Made by a program: the position numbers and the translations under genes. Under the pieces are notes generated by a model. It was not told where the DNA came from. It searched no databases and saw nothing but the letters and a program-made list of their open reading frames with translations. This document shows positions 1-12,988 of a stretch of DNA of 64,000 nucleotides, piece after piece (the first letter of the stretch is position 1; each line of letters starts with the position of its first letter). Source of the DNA: Homalodisca vitripennis (Eukaryota > Arthropoda > Insecta > Hemiptera > Cicadellidae); NCBI RefSeq assembly GCF_021130785.1, contig NW_025778065.1:1-64000 (forward strand), given 5' to 3'.

Positions 1-156
1 TAATAGTTGTAATCATTAAGACCTAGCCAATTACATAAAGAATGTGTTAACAAACACAAAAAAAATTACATAAAAATTAAGAGTTTATCTTATGAATAAT
101 GAATTTTACTAAATCACGTGATTGTGATGCATTAAATAAATTTTACCTTTAAATCG

Positions 157-281
157 CAAAGTTTACGTGCAACGTGAGATAAAATCGGCTAAGCTGTACT
201 CCAACGGAAAGCTTTGTGTATTGTTTCAACGTTTTAATTAAATCTACACATTCATTCCAACTCAGCAGTCGGTGCTTTGAG
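157..281 (+). repeat. Dispersed repeat, copy A
   Basis: This stretch aligns by eye with 33741-33867 in the same orientation. Shared blocks include ATCGG-TAAGCTGTA, TTTAATTAAATCTACACATT and GGTGCTTTGA, separated by substitutions and small indels. The length is about 125 bp. There is no ORF and no recognisable tRNA box. It is an unclassified interspersed repeat. Confidence 0.6.
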
Positions 282-613
282 TAAGTTGTCTTAATTTAAC
301 TGCCATTTAAATAGAATGATTTTAAACAAATTTTTAATGCAGTTAGAAAGGGAGTTAGCAACTACCTAATCGCCTAAACTTCCTATGTGAAAAAGGAAGA
401 ATATATTTGAAATTCTTTCGTAATAAAAGGTAATTCTTGCAACACAATTCATTACTTAGGACATTTATTTTTCAACACATTAAATAAAACTGTTCATTTT
501 CATTTCAGCCTCTTTAAACATGCCAATTATAGAGTGGTAAGAAACTTAGTTCATTTTAATACCCACTTTTTTTCTGAATATTTGAATCTAAATTATAATA
601 ATTATTTCTTTTA

Positions 614-690
614 CGGATGACCGATTGGTCTAATAGGTTAGACCATAGAACTAAGATAGCGCAGGTTCCAGATCCTGTAATGTGACCAGA
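614..690 (+). repeat. tRNA-derived SINE remnant
   Basis: The stretch has a plausible internal RNA polymerase III promoter. There is an A-box-like segment around 619-638 (GATTGGTCTAATAGG) and a B-box-like segment at 664-676 (GGTTCCAGATCCTG). The spacing is close to that of a tRNA gene. A cloverleaf does not close properly, so this is read as a decayed tRNA-derived SINE head, not a functional tRNA. The body and tail are not recognisable. Confidence 0.35.
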
Positions 691-700
691 GTATGTTTAT

Positions 701-948
701 ACGTACCATTGACCTTGTATCTTAAAGACTCTCCCCTTCTTCTGTTTGCTACGATACTGGAATAGGCCCATGTGAGCAGGCAGAGTAAGGTTTAAAAGGG
801 ATTCGGCCTCATCTTTAAAAAACAATATTGCTTGTACAAATTCCTTATATGGCCAAAGTCTGTGGTCGGGTATTATTAAGAATGGTTTGAAAGAAAAAGT
901 TATATTACTTTCAGAGTTTTTCCTACATACAATTTTAGATGAACTCAA
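701..948 (-). CDS. Unrecognised open segment, possible exon (weak)
   Basis: An 83-codon open frame runs on the minus strand. Its C-terminal half has a mixed, protein-like composition (LPAHMGLFQYRSKQKKGR) and moderate GC. A GTACGT at plus 701-706 reads on the minus strand as a possible 5' splice donor just before the stop. No family is recognised, and no convincing start codon context or acceptor is visible. It may be a chance ORF, a decayed transposon fragment or an internal exon of an unknown gene. No function is proposed. Confidence 0.15.
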
Positions 949-3900
949 AAAAATCTATTATCGTTTTCTTTAAAATACGACGACCCACATTCTATAAATA
1001 TTAGTTATTGCTGGTCTTGCTGTTCAAGCATTAACAATTAATACTAAAAATTTCGATTTAAAAGCTGTGCATTTATTATCTAAGCATTGGAAATTAATTT
1101 TCCCTCAGGTTGGATTCAGGTTGACTAACTTTACTACAAAAGTTTCATCGTATTCTCATTATAAAGTTAAATTTGACACCATCGGAAACTAAAATTTAAA
1201 CCATAAACCTATATTTTTATCAAGATCTTACACAGCTGTGATACTTGAAGATATTGTAAAATAAGCAGTGTGTTCTGTTTCTACTTTAAAATTGTTGTGT
1301 AGTATTTTAAAATTGTGCTCCCCTTAATGTTGAAAAGAATGTTTGGCTGAGCTTCAGCAAAACCTTCACTAAAGGTGCTGTATAAAATAAATTTTATTTT
1401 CTGTCAGCCAGTCAACTTGTCTGTTCACAGCGATATTTTTAAAACCTATTGGCTTTTAAGGCTATAAGTAAATATATCATCGTTCCAAATATAAGATATT
1501 TGTCAATGAAGTAGCAATAGGTTTGGATCACCAGGTTTTGCTCTGTATTCTTTCTGTCTAATGCTATGCTTCCTTAACTAGTGCATAATGATAAAAATCA
1601 GCATGATCACAAACGTGGAATCATACAAGGTAGAGAGCACGGCACACAAATTGGCGCTTAACGTGCTTTGTTCAAGTTGCATGCATAATTCAAATCTACA
1701 GCTTGTTTCATTCACCATATTCCGCGAACTGTCCGATAGTCAGAAAAGAAAATTTGCATCTCTCCAGGCACACAGAATAAAAAATATGCCTTCATAAGTG
1801 GGTGGTCTGTCTTAAACCATGGATAGACTTACATCTTCATCGAATTAGTTCTTGGTTTTTTTTCGAAATGAAACTACCAAATTAAAAGTCTGTAGATTAA
1901 ATCTTTCTTGATACATCTTATTACAAGTAACGTTTCAATTTGTTTTAATTAATTTAGGTACCAAATCTTTATTCAAACAATAACATTTCCGGAAAGATAA
2001 AAAGATTTATTACAGCGTAAGAATGTACTGAAATCAAAGCCACTTCAATTTATCATTGTCTCCCATATATTATGTTTGTTTAAAAAAATTATTTTTTTAT
2101 ATTTTATCGATGCCATTATGGTTAGGCCATAGTTACCGATGTAAAAAATAAATTACGAACTCTTAGCCCAAATACCACATTCACCATTATCGAAATTATT
2201 GTTCCAAATTATTTTTGTAACATACTGTGTAAAGTTAGGAATGTAATGGATCAGCTATATTCTATACATAAGCATGTCTTCGATCAAACACTACGCAAGG
2301 TTACCTAGTTAGACGGGGCCGTTATGGTACAAATTTTAAACGAGTAGCTTAAATTCTTATTCAATTATCCAGCGGAAAACAGACATATAGGCATATAAAC
2401 AGGTGCACAGAAGAGATTTTGTACAAGAAACCTTCGTGGTGAATAAATAAAAAATACAAAATTTTGAATTTATAGCTAGATTTATTCTAGAGATACTACC
2501 TTATGTTCAAAGCTTTTTGATATTCACCCAAATCCCACAGAGAGACATGCAAAGTCAAAGAAATCTATCCAGTCTATGTAAAAATGATACAACCTAGTAC
2601 CGAACACACAATTATTTTTGTCCTCAATTACACGCCTATTCAAACCTATGAGCCAAATTTGTTTATTTAGTCTTATCAGTTTTATACATAATAATTTTTT
2701 AGTAAAAATTAAAATGGCAGCTAGCGGCTAAACCAAGTATAAATTGAAAAGATGTCATTATGTATTTTTAGCTTAGAATCACGCACAAAATTTTAAAATA
2801 CATTGCCAGCTCAAAATAAATAAATATATTAATTTGTAACAGATTGCAAGAAAATTCGGTTGTTATGAGCAAAAATTAAAAAGATTTTTAACCATATACT
2901 CAGATCTAAAACAGAAATTGAATAAGTTCTTGACAAACAATGTTAGGACTATTAGGTACCCGTCTTGTACTTAAACCTGGGAGAACTATAAAATATATAC
3001 AGTGGAAAAACACTAAAAATACTACAGGGATAAGTCGAATAAAGATTTACTTCCATTTTAATGAGATGTGTTCCACCTAATTTATACATCTAGATACGTA
3101 GCTTCTGTTGTATATGAGAAGGAATTCAGAGGAGGTAAATTTCTAAGGCTCGTTTTAGTAAACCCGTAGGCAAATTAAAATTCTTGTTAACTGATGGTGC
3201 TAATATATGATAATATGTTTATTTGATTACTTATCTTACATCTCATTGGTATTTTAAAGCACTGTCCTATTAGAGACATTTTATTTACACGGCTACGCTA
3301 CACCAAAGGTAAGTCACATTAAACACATACATAAGCGTAATCTTAACACATTTAAATTTATTTCAGATTCATACCTTTTAATATCTCTTATGAAGATGAC
3401 AGAGAAAAATAGTCCCCCCACCAGAATTTTAATATTTATGGTGATCAAACTATTATCGTGTTCCTACTAAGTAATAATAATTTTATGTTACAAATAAACT
3501 TAATTGGTTAGGATTTGTTCAGTTCTGTAGTGTTAAGTAGCCAGCGTGAAGAAACGTCGTGCAGACGAAAAATGTTTCCGAATAAAATGTTTCATTCATT
3601 CCAGCATGGGCATGGCAACATCTCTGAGTACATTCTTTTATTAATAGACAATAATTTCCGCCTGTAAATACGATTGCTCGTCCTAACCTATGTTGTTTTT
3701 ATTATTTCATTATTCTATAAAACATACCATAAAATGCTGGGGGAAATATGGTTAGGCTATACCATAGCTCAACTAGAAATAAAATATATAATAAATAAAT
3801 TCAGAAACAATAGTTACATTAAAAACTAAATCTGAATATTACGAATCGTGATATAGCCAGCTATGAAAGTCAAGAATAATTTTAGAAAATAATTTTTTTT

Positions 3901-5767
3901 TACTTACTATCATTGGAAGTTAGTAACTGTTTTACCAAAACATATTCAGAATCATGCACAGAACATTCAAACAAAATAAGAATAGATAAAAGGAAATTCA
4001 TTGCCTAAACCGATTTCCTGATTTAATTAGTTACCATAAAACATTTAAGAGAAGAACGATGAAATCTTTTCTTATTTTGTTCTCATGATCTAGTCATTGC
4101 AACGTCATAAAATATTTTCAAATTTACATTAAAACTTACAGGTACACAAAATGTTTCTGTTATTTGGTGACAGTACATAAATACAAGAAAAAAAGCTTAT
4201 GGGAATACAATTTTATTTTATCGTTTTAAATTTTAATTCTTCTCATATATCTAGCTAAAGAAATACAATACAATCGTAATTAGATCAAGTCAATTCCACA
4301 TATTAGTTTTTTATTAATCGTTTTTAAAAACTTATTGGCGTAAATAGGATAGAGCATGGGAAGATTCAGCCAAGTTTATTGTTTATCACAAAGGAATGTA
4401 TTTGTATTTATTAAATAAACCTGTTTTATAAGATGTTAATATGTAATTTATAATTTATAGTTTCTCATGCAGATTTAATTACAAATGACTCCCTTTCTTA
4501 CCTAATGTGTATTATAGACAAAACTATAATAATTACAAATAGTAAACACATTTGAACTAAAATGTTTAACAGGTTTTTGTAAGTTTTTTATCTCTCTCAA
4601 CAATTTGGATACATCCGTCCAGTATTATAATTTCAGTGAAGTGTCAATAATTCCGAAACAGAAACCAAAATAAAATTCGTCTGAGCTAACGAAGCCAAAG
4701 CATTTTTACTCTATATGCGTCTAAAACAAACAAAAAATTGAAACCTATAGCCTTTTTTTTCGCATTCGGTAAAATCGTTGGCTGACATTTGTAGAATATC
4801 TCCGTAGAGAAAGTTACATAATGCGCATAGCGGTTAGTTTTAAAAACTCCTTAGTATTCATTTATTCAGTACAAAAAATTATTCAGTATCTATTCATTAT
4901 TGTTTCATCAGCTATTGAATCTATTTGAATTAAAATATGATCCTAAAGTCATAAAAACATATAAGAGCTATTTTAAATTCCAAATTTAAAAGCTTCAAAA
5001 CCCTAAAAAAAAACTAAAATATAATAATTAGCGATATTTAACTAAATCGTTGGTGACTTATGAATTAATCAACATAAAAATATGTTTCAAGCGTGTTTTA
5101 AAAGAACTTATTTATGATAACTAATCACTTCTGCTGACATATATATTTTTCTAGGTATCTTAATGGCGATTCAAGTTCATCATAGTGATTATACAATGAC
5201 ATTCGAAGCCTGTTTTATGTAAGACTCGAATTGTTTTTTTTGTGCGCGAGTACACGAAAATTCACAGATTCACACGAGCATATGTTTTGATATATGCTCC
5301 TAGGATGACGTGAGCTCACAGCAGAGATGTTTCTACAGTCAATTAGCTTCATTCGTATGCAATAGTCTGTGAATGGTTGAGCAAAAAGGGGTACATTTCT
5401 CTTTATTATGTTGTTTTCCTCGCAAAGGCCAGTAGTGCATGACGACGGCTTAGTAAGGCTTAACAAGGGATCTGAATCTTCTTTTATTTTTTAAGTCAGT
5501 TTTAATATAATGCTAACTTAAAACTTACATGACGATGTATATTGGAAGAAGTGAGGCTTATGTTACGAGTAATGGAAAGAGTAGCAGATCTTGAAGTCTT
5601 TTTATGTAGCCCACACACGTAGCAGCCTACAATGTAAAGGTCATTATTGGACTTGAAAATGTTTTCGCCAATTGAAATTGACAGCTTTAGCTCTGTTTAT
5701 CTGTCTCACGCTGGTTTCATTACACTTAATGGCTTTGATTGGAGCACATCTGTGTCAACAAGGAAAC
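949..5767. other. Gene-free AT-rich DNA
   Basis: No supportable gene, RNA or transposon structure was seen. Short ORFs at 1588-1797 (plus) and 5215-5466 (minus) have no recognisable motif and are treated as chance. Poly-A and poly-T runs are scattered throughout. Confidence 0.6.
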
Positions 5768-5850
5768 TATATATGTAACTATATATAGTAAAATATATAT
5801 ATATATATATATGATATATATATATATATATTATATAAATATATATATAT
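5768..5850. repeat. (TA)n microsatellite
   Basis: An imperfect run of TA dinucleotides with small interruptions (GTAACT, GATA, TTATATAAA). It could fold into AT hairpins. Confidence 0.85.
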
Positions 5851-7281
5851 CAGATTCTTTTGCTTGAACTTTTTAGACTTCAATAAATTGGAATGTGTTT
5901 TTTTTACCTTGTTTTTGCAATATCAAATTAAAAGCACTCATGATATAAACATGATGGGGTCCTAACATAAATTTTTCACACACCTTATAAACAGAATTGT
6001 AATTGCAAAATAACTTCAATACAATAAAAAAAAAAATATTTTGCTTGAAAATTCGATTTAATCACAAAATAACAATACAGGAGGAAATACATTTAAGATA
6101 ATTTTTGGAATTTGAAATTATGAAACATGCTGCTTGAAAGGCGATTGCTATCACTCATAATAATACCTAAAAAAATAAACTTAAATATTTTTTAAGTAGC
6201 TCGCGTAAGACCGTTTACATACATGGGATCTGAGAAATGATAGTACGAATTTTAGCTGTTGCGTCAAACTTTGACTGACAGCTGAATAGACTTGGATGAT
6301 GCCAGAGTGCTTGCATTAGCTTAACAATAAACCCCTAGTCTGCCAGCGCTAATGTATACTTATTTATTATTTGTTTAATCTTCCGTTCATATATTATACG
6401 TCAGTTTTCATGAATGTATTTTAACTTAAAATATATATAATACAGAATTATTATCTTGAACAATATTTACGATAAAAAAGTATAAAATTCTTCAATCATT
6501 CTGATGTATAGTAAGTGGAAAACGTTGTAAGTAACAAGTAAATATGAGTATACACAAATTCTTAACAAAACTTTATGAAGCAAGAATATAATACAGTATT
6601 ATTCGGTGACGTGTTTCAAAATTTTCTTCCTGCTATCTTAAAACACTAAATTTTGAATTCTTTACAGGTATTATACAGAAAAAAAGAGTATTTCCATATG
6701 GCTTGTAAAGGACTAAAACTCATAGAAATACGGAAGCAGCGGAATGTATTAAAGGTATATTATTAATCTACAAACTAATCTATCTCGAGTTTACCTAATA
6801 ATTTGAATTTAATCTATCATGAACATGTAATTTCCTCAAAAACAGGAAAGAAATATTTGATCCAAAGTGTACATGCAATTACTAAAAACGTTATATACAT
6901 TCTTTACCTTTTAAGGGTTGAAAATTATGTCCCTGTTGTTTTTATTTGAGTCTCTTACTTTTCTTAAAACAAAAGGGAAAATATATGAATAAAATAGGGA
7001 AGAGTAATTCCAATAAATCTTAAATAAATATATTTTCCAGAGTATTTCAATCTATTTTTAAATCGATATCAAGGTTGGACATAGTCCTATCAATGGCCTT
7101 ATGAATTATTCACTGATTTTTTTCTTGATTTGTAAGAGTGATGAGATTTAAAAAGGAATACAGGAAATACCCAGCTCTCTCGTATGACTGTTATCCACGG
7201 TATTAGTTGGCTAAAATTATTTTGATCCTACGGATGATGATTTCTACTCACAAGTTAAGATATCAGTTTTATGAAAGGTAA
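5851..7281. other. Gene-free AT-rich DNA
   Basis: No ORF, RNA gene or repeat structure that can be supported lies between the two TA microsatellites. Confidence 0.6.
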
Positions 7282-7336
7282 TTTATATATATATATATAT
7301 ATAATATATATATATATATTATATATATATATATAA
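7282..7336. repeat. (TA)n microsatellite
   Basis: TA dinucleotide run with AATA and TTATA interruptions. Confidence 0.85.
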
Positions 7337-7698
7337 ATATTATGAATAAACATGAAAATTTGAAATTCCGTTTATTGTTACGATTATGTTGCAGGTAAAC
7401 ATGTTAACTTCTGATACAAGGAAATACGATGGAACATACAAGATTGTTAAGAATAACAAAAGGGATAATAGACGATTAGCGTCATTGGAGCTCATTGAGG
7501 TTGGGTCGGCTGCATTATGTGGCAAGTCACTACCCCTCCTTAGATGAGTGGTGAGTAGGCAATGTGACCTGTCACCATTTGTATCTGCCCTTGCCTTCGG
7601 AACTTCTGTACTTAAATTTGAATGTTCTCGAATTACCAATAAACTGATGACAGTTTTGTAAAACAAATAATTAATTTAAAGCCACTTTAGTTTTTATG

Positions 7699-7829
<131 letters not shown>

Positions 7830-8031
7830 TTGTATATAATATTTATAACTGTTTATAATATAAACTAATATTTAGTGGATTCAATATTTGTCGAATAATT
7901 CATTTAGGCAAACCTGCAACATATTTAAGAATATGGTTCAATTGGATGATATAACTAGACTAATTGTAAAGTGACGCCCAAGTCTAATGTGACCAGCATC
8001 TTGAATTAATTTAATTGGATTAATTAAGATT

Positions 8032-8036
8032 CTTTC
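8032..8036. repeat. Target-site duplication (left)
   Basis: CTTTC directly abuts the left LTR. The same five bases directly follow the right LTR at 13621-13625, as expected for integrase-mediated insertion. Confidence 0.9.
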
Positions 8037-8376
8037 TGTGATGTTCGTGGCCGGTGGTATTAATACTGGGTAATAAAATTACACCAATTCAGGAAAACTA
8101 TTGTAACTACATCTTGGTCGGGAGGACACGGGTTTCACGGACCGTGGGTAAAACTGGACTGGGGAGAACACTCGCTGCTGGAATGGTAAGGTACGTTTGG
8201 CGGGGAGAAGTGGCGTGACCTCAGTAGCCAATAGGATTTATTCAAACAGTATGGTCTCATATGACGTCACATACATATAACCGCCAACGGCCAGATCGAT
8301 AATCAACATTCCTATCTTAACAAATATAATTTTAGATAGCTGACTATTTATATTAGATTCAGATATGTACACCACA
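8037..8376 (-). repeat. 3' LTR of gypsy element
   Basis: 340-bp direct repeat of 13282-13620. On the minus strand it starts TGTGGTGTAC and ends CATCACA. It carries a palindromic TGACGTCA at 8262-8269, a CCAAT at 8228-8232 on the plus strand, and an AATAAA on the element strand at 8237-8242. Compared with the other LTR it has T for A in the GGTATTAAT block. The three indels are AAAA versus AAAAA, TTT versus TT, and AA versus A. Confidence 0.95.
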
Positions 8377-8389
8377 TTTCCTCCCTTCC
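8377..8389 (-). promoter_or_regulatory. Polypurine tract (plus-strand primer)
   Basis: On the element strand this reads GGAAGGGAGGAAA, directly abutting the TGTGG start of the 3' LTR. This is the expected position and composition of the plus-strand DNA primer. Confidence 0.9.
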
Positions 8390-8603
8390 AAAGTTGAAAA
8401 AACACTGCAAAATAACACACTACATAGTTTAACAAAAAAAAAAACATTGTTGAAATTCAATTAACACATTAATACAGTAACATCAATAAATTTTCCTTAA
8501 ACTAACAATAAAGCAAAATGGTATGAACGCTTTTGGTTATCACAACTAAGACAAATAAAACAATATAATGAAACAAACTAAAATAGAACAAAACAATATA
8601 ATT

Positions 8604-9830
8604 TTACAAGTTCAGCCTATCCACGGGATTTCTAATCCGCACAGGATAGCGTCTATCATTGTTGTTGTTTTGGGAACAGCTGGCGCGGCATGACAGCTGC
8701 CGTCGCAGCCGGTGGACGTGTTGCCACGATCAGCTGTTTTGTTTACCGTTAGAACGGCACGACACTGAGAGGGGAGGGGAGCGAGCCACACGGCCGCTCG
8801 GCGGAGAGTGGGGACTCACTGCTATTGGCTCTCGCCCCACCACCGGCGTCATGACCGGGGGGATAGAGGAACTGTCATCGAAAGCGTCAGCTGATTCTAC
8901 CTGTTTGTTTACGATTCAGCTGGCTCTCCCTGCACGGCTGACAATCTGATCAATATGCCGTCTGAACACAATGCCAGACGTCAATTCAACTTTCGTATAT
9001 AAACATTGCTGATCTGCTTTAATTACCGTAGCACTAACCCATTTGTCACGGGTGCGATAGTCCCCTAACAATTACATTTTGACCAGGATAAAGTAGTCTA
9101 ACTTTAGTTCCAGAGAAATACTCCTTTTGCTTGTCTTGTATTTTACTAACTGTCATTGACAGGTTAGGCCTTAATAAATCTAACCTAGTCCTTAATTGCC
9201 TATTAAACATCAACTTTTGCTGGGGTCTCATTGTGGTTGGTAGCATGAACAGCATTTCGATAATCAAACAATATTCTACTTAAAGCTATATTTACATCTT
9301 TCTTATCACGTAAAGCTTATTTGATCTTTATTCTTAGCATATTTTGACAAGAGTTCTCCTGCCAAACCGTTACTCATGGGATGTGTATGGAGGACTCAAA
9401 GTATGTCTGATACCATTGTTTTGAACATAAAATTATGAAATTCGAATGAGGAAAATGGTGGACCATTGTCACTGTGGACAGTCCTCTGGCAGACCAAAAC
9501 CTACTGAACAAATCTCTTAAATGATTTATGGCTACATTGGCTGAAGTGGAAGCTAACAGGAAACACATCCAGCCACTTGCTGTGTGTGCATCAACAATTA
9601 GTAGATACATTTTTCCATTAATCGGACCTAAATAATCCATGTGAAGCCTTTGCCATGGACTTGAGGGATAATGCCACGTATGCAGCTGACACTTGCTAGG
9701 GTTATTTCTCTCCATTAAACAGGAAAAACAATTATTTGCCAGGGACAACAATTTGATCATCAATATTAGGCCACCAAACATAACTACGAGCTATTCGATT
9801 TCATTTTGACTATACCCATTTGGGATGAGT
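8604..9830 (-). pseudogene. Integrase region of pol (broken)
   Basis: Integrase joins element cDNA ends to target DNA. The 9374-9781 frame contains SSPWQRLHMDYLGPI, the usual block around the first catalytic Asp, followed by a degraded region where the second Asp would lie. The 9046-9267 frame has a RQLRTRLDLLRP motif typical of Mag/K02A2.6 integrases. The frame then breaks in a GGGG run (plus 9062-9065). With one base fewer it continues into a C-terminal domain with DKWVSATVI and FRRHIDQI. A proline-rich tail ends in RRYPVRIRNPVDRLNL before TAA at 8604-8606, a classic gypsy C-terminus. Two in-frame TGA codons interrupt the tail at 8916-8918 and 8730-8732. The zinc-binding N-terminus is poorly preserved. 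Confidence 0.85.
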
Positions 9831-10353
9831 GAAGCTCGTCCCTCAGCACATATTTTTCTCATTTTGCTAGGCACTACTACTTTGTAACCCCAAAACCAAT
9901 ATATTATTTACTATAGACAACTCCTCCCTCCTTGCAAAATATGGCAACAACTCCTTGTCAATCCCCAGGGATGCTATTGGGGCCACCCGTGCCTTACATA
10001 ACCAATAACTTTGCATAAAATTGGATCTTTTAGCGTTTCTGCCTGTACATTCTCAAAAGTTAAGGGCACAGAGCTTTCCAAAAGACAATGCAAATAACTG
10101 CCCTTCCAGTGGTCATCGTCGCCCACCTCCGGCTCTTTCAATTGTCAGTGGTAGCCTGCTGAACGCGTCGGCATTACCGTGATCAGCTGATTTTATATAT
10201 TCTATATTAAACTTGTACCCTGACAAAAATAAACTATATCGCTGCAATCTGCTGGCGCTAAACACTGACAAACCCTTATGAGGACCAAATATTGATAGAA
10301 GTGGTTTTGTGGTCCGTACATAAAGTAAATTCCCCTGCCATTACAGATATTGG

Positions 10354-10680
10354 TTAAATTTCTTCACGCCCCAGACAATTGCTAGAGCCTCTCGATCGAT
10401 CTGGGAGTAGTTCTTTTCGAGCATTAGTTAGCGTTCTAGACTGGTATGCTAATGGTTTTTCAATACCTTCTGGTGTGACAACACTCAGGACCGCACCTAG
10501 TCCAAAAGAACTCGCGTCTACCGCCAGCTTCAACGGAAGTTTGCCGTCATAGTGCGCTAAGATAGTCTCACTACTTAGCAGTTCTTTTACTCTATCAAAT
10601 GCCTGAACACATTGCCTGTTGAAATCAAATGGAACGTCTTTCTTTAATAAATTGTACAATGGGCTTAAAAATGCTTGATA
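10354..10680 (-). pseudogene. RNase H region of pol (broken)
   Basis: This domain degrades the RNA strand of the RNA:DNA hybrid during reverse transcription. The open segment carries the tether preceding RNase H (FNRQCVQAFDRVKELL), then LPLKLAVDASSFGLGAVLS with the first catalytic Asp, and EKPLAYQSRTLTNARK. Just after that the frame shifts near an AAAA run. The neighbouring frame then supplies the expected SQIDREALAIVWGVKKF segment with the catalytic Glu. It lies between RT and integrase, in standard Ty3/gypsy order. Confidence 0.85.
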
Positions 10681-10849
10681 AATTTTGGAAGAAATTTTAG
10701 AATAATAGTTAATTAGCCCAATTAGCGATTTAATTTCTGTGACAATTCTTTGGGATAGGTGCGTTCTTGATTGCTTCTACTTTCTTGGGATCAGTGTGCA
10801 AACCGTGTTTGTCAATGACAAACCCCAAATACTCTCTACTTGATTAGCA

Positions 10850-11240
10850 AAGAAAGTACATTTACTCTTTTTGACAGTTAAGCCTTTCTCATTTAACCTC
10901 TTAACACACTTCTCTTAACTTCTCATAATGAGCCTTATCATTTTCAGCGGTTATTAGAATATCATCTAAAAATACTGCAATTTGATCTATACCCTGGAGA
11001 GTCTGCTCTATTTTCTTTTGAAAAATAGCACTTGCTGAAGTTATGCCAAAAGGAACACGGGAATAACAAAATAAACCTTTGTGTGTACTTATGGTACACA
11101 GTTTCTGAGACTCTGGATCTAACTCTAATTGGGTATATGCTTTGACACAAATCGATCTTACTAAACTTCTCGCCCTTTTGCAGGTTTGCGAACAACTCAT
11201 CTATTCTTGGCAACGGAAATTTTTTCTACTTCTAAACAAG
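10850..11240 (-). pseudogene. Reverse transcriptase region of pol (broken)
   Basis: RT copies element RNA into DNA. Two overlapping frames together show the palm: PRIDELFANLQKGEKFSKIDL, then AYTQLELDPESQKLCTISTH, then FCYSRVPFGITSASAIFQ, then the catalytic box FLDD in VFLDDILITAENDKAHYEKL. The change of frame after FSKIDL shows at least one indel. The segment upstream of PRIDELF carries several in-frame stops. All visible active-site residues are kept. Confidence 0.9.
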
Positions 11241-11629
11241 GGTTCAAGGTTACTTTAAAATCACCGCAAATCCTGATTGAACCACATTTCTTTAATAACA
11301 GGAACTATGGGCGTACCCCAATCTGAGCTACTTACAGGTATTAACACTTTCTCATCTTACTAGCCTAGCTAGTTCGTTTTCAAACCTTTGGCTTTTCAGG
11401 GGAAAAAGGTATTGGCCTAGGTTTGAAATATTTAGGAACCGTGTTTTCTTTAACTGTTAACTTTACAGGCTCGCCTTTAAAACAACCTATCTCGTCACTG
11501 AATACCTTAGGAAATTCTTTGAACAACTTGTTCTTGAGTTCAAGACAACTATCGGCATCGGTTTTTACTTATCTCAAATAACCTGTCATTATTTTTAAAC
11601 GAAATTTTCAACCCCCTAGAGCACTCAAC

Positions 11630-11993
11630 CATTCCCTACCTATAAGTGGATGAGCACCGGACTTGATGACATAACAAGTCCATTACTTTGTTTACTTTGT
11701 TATAATTAACTTCAACTTTGATCTTGCCTACAGGTGTGATAGGTTGATCAGTATAAGAGAGCTGAAGTGTCAACTTACTAGGTTCTAATTTACACATCTG
11801 GAAATGAGAATTGTAATATTCCTCGCTGCAAAACACTCACAGAAGCCCCTGTATCAACCTCAAACGTTAAGCTTTTACCATTAACAATTAAATCAAGCTG
11901 AATTGGGTCTACCTTGACCCTGTCAGTCACCTTTTCATTCGTTCTAAATAAATTGGCTACATCCTCCACAAATTGCTCAGTGTCCCCTGACAC
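11630..11993 (-). pseudogene. Retropepsin-like protease region (broken)
   Basis: An aspartic protease that cleaves the gag-pol product. The frame at 11790-11993 contains LTFEVDTGASVSVL, with the catalytic DTGA. A frameshift follows, and the 11636-11836 frame continues with the expected beta-strand region (KLTLQLSYTDQPITPVGKI) and a decayed GREWL-type end near 11630. It lies between the gag zinc knuckle and RT, as in gypsy elements. Confidence 0.85.
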
Positions 11994-12090
11994 CTGATTA
12001 CTGTCATCAACACCTTCTAGGTAGTTTATTTTGCGATAATTTTTGGAATTCCCAGTGCTTTTTACTATCTCTAAAAATTAGTCTTATCTC

Positions 12091-12988
12091 CTATTTTACA
12101 TTTGTACCTTGCCGACCAGCTAACTTAGAACGACACACTTTTGCTATGTGGTTTTGTTTACCACAGAAATGACACTTCACACCTAATAACCTGCACTGTT
12201 GAACGGAAATGCCCTGTGAGGCCACAACATAAACATTGCGCACTGCCACTGCCACCTGGCAGAGATCGCCGCTGCCATCCAGAAGGCCCTGGTGACGTGC
12301 CGCACGCTGACCTTGGCTGTTCCCCCCTGCTCCCTTCCAGGCCGCTCCAGCGTTGTCGCTCCGTGCTGTCTGGGAATGCGTCTGGGAATGCGGTGCGCCA
12401 TTTCCGAATCTCCCCCTCCTGGCCACCACGCTGCTCAACTGATGGATTCCGCTCGGGTCTTCCGACTGATAGAGCTGCCCGCCGATTTTTCTGCTTGCTC
12501 CATTGAAAGCACTATTTTGGTCGCTTGCTCGAACGTTAACGATGCTTCCGATAAAAGTTTTTGTTTGGCACTTTCACTTCTGATGCCACTCACCAGTCTG
12601 TCTCTCAAGTAATCATTTAGCGACGCGCCAAAGTCACAATGGGTTGTCATTTTTTTCAAATTTGCAATATACTCGGCAACCGACTCGCCTTCCAACTGTA
12701 CTCGCTTACTAAAACGATATCGCTCCGCGATGAAGCTAGGAGTCGGGAATAAATGTTTTTGCACAAGTTGCACCAGTTCATTAAATGTCTTTTCCCGACG
12801 GTTTATTAGGAGTGCACAGGTCCTCTCAACAAACTATACGTTTTTACTCCTATCACAGTTAAAAGCGTACTGACCTTTTTACCCGCGTCAATGCTATTAC
12901 AGTCCACATACAGCTCAAAACGTTCGATGTATGACGCCCAGGTTTCAACTGACCCGTCATATTCCCCGATAACGCCTATTTGCGCCAT
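12091..12988 (-). pseudogene. gag: gag (capsid/nucleocapsid), broken by frameshifts
   Basis: Gag packages element RNA. The start is MAQIGVIGEYDGSVETWASY at 12988, the first ATG after the PBS and leader. The capsid-like region continues in a second frame (12435-12773) with ERYRFSKRVQLEGESVAEY and a FGASLNDYLRDRLVSGI block typical of gypsy gag. Two frame changes fall between 12773 and 12815, near GG and GGGAAAA runs. The last part (12091-12438) ends with a zinc knuckle CHFCGKQNHIAKVC, matching CX2CX4HX4C. An upstream knuckle-like CLCCGLTGH sits in another frame with its last Cys lost or shifted. It is related to gag of Mag-type elements by eye. Confidence 0.85.

Noticed and set aside
7340..7666. 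108-codon minus-strand ORF
   Set aside because: It includes a TA-rich end and has no recognised domain; only the patch at 7480-7610 is protein-like, and it could be a repeat fragment.
8659..8949. 96-codon plus-strand ORF in a GC-rich patch
   Set aside because: It is antisense to the integrase C-terminal tail of the gypsy element, whose minus-strand reading has recognisable motifs.
12141..12612. Plus-strand ORFs of 106-121 codons
   Set aside because: They are shadows of gag on the minus strand.
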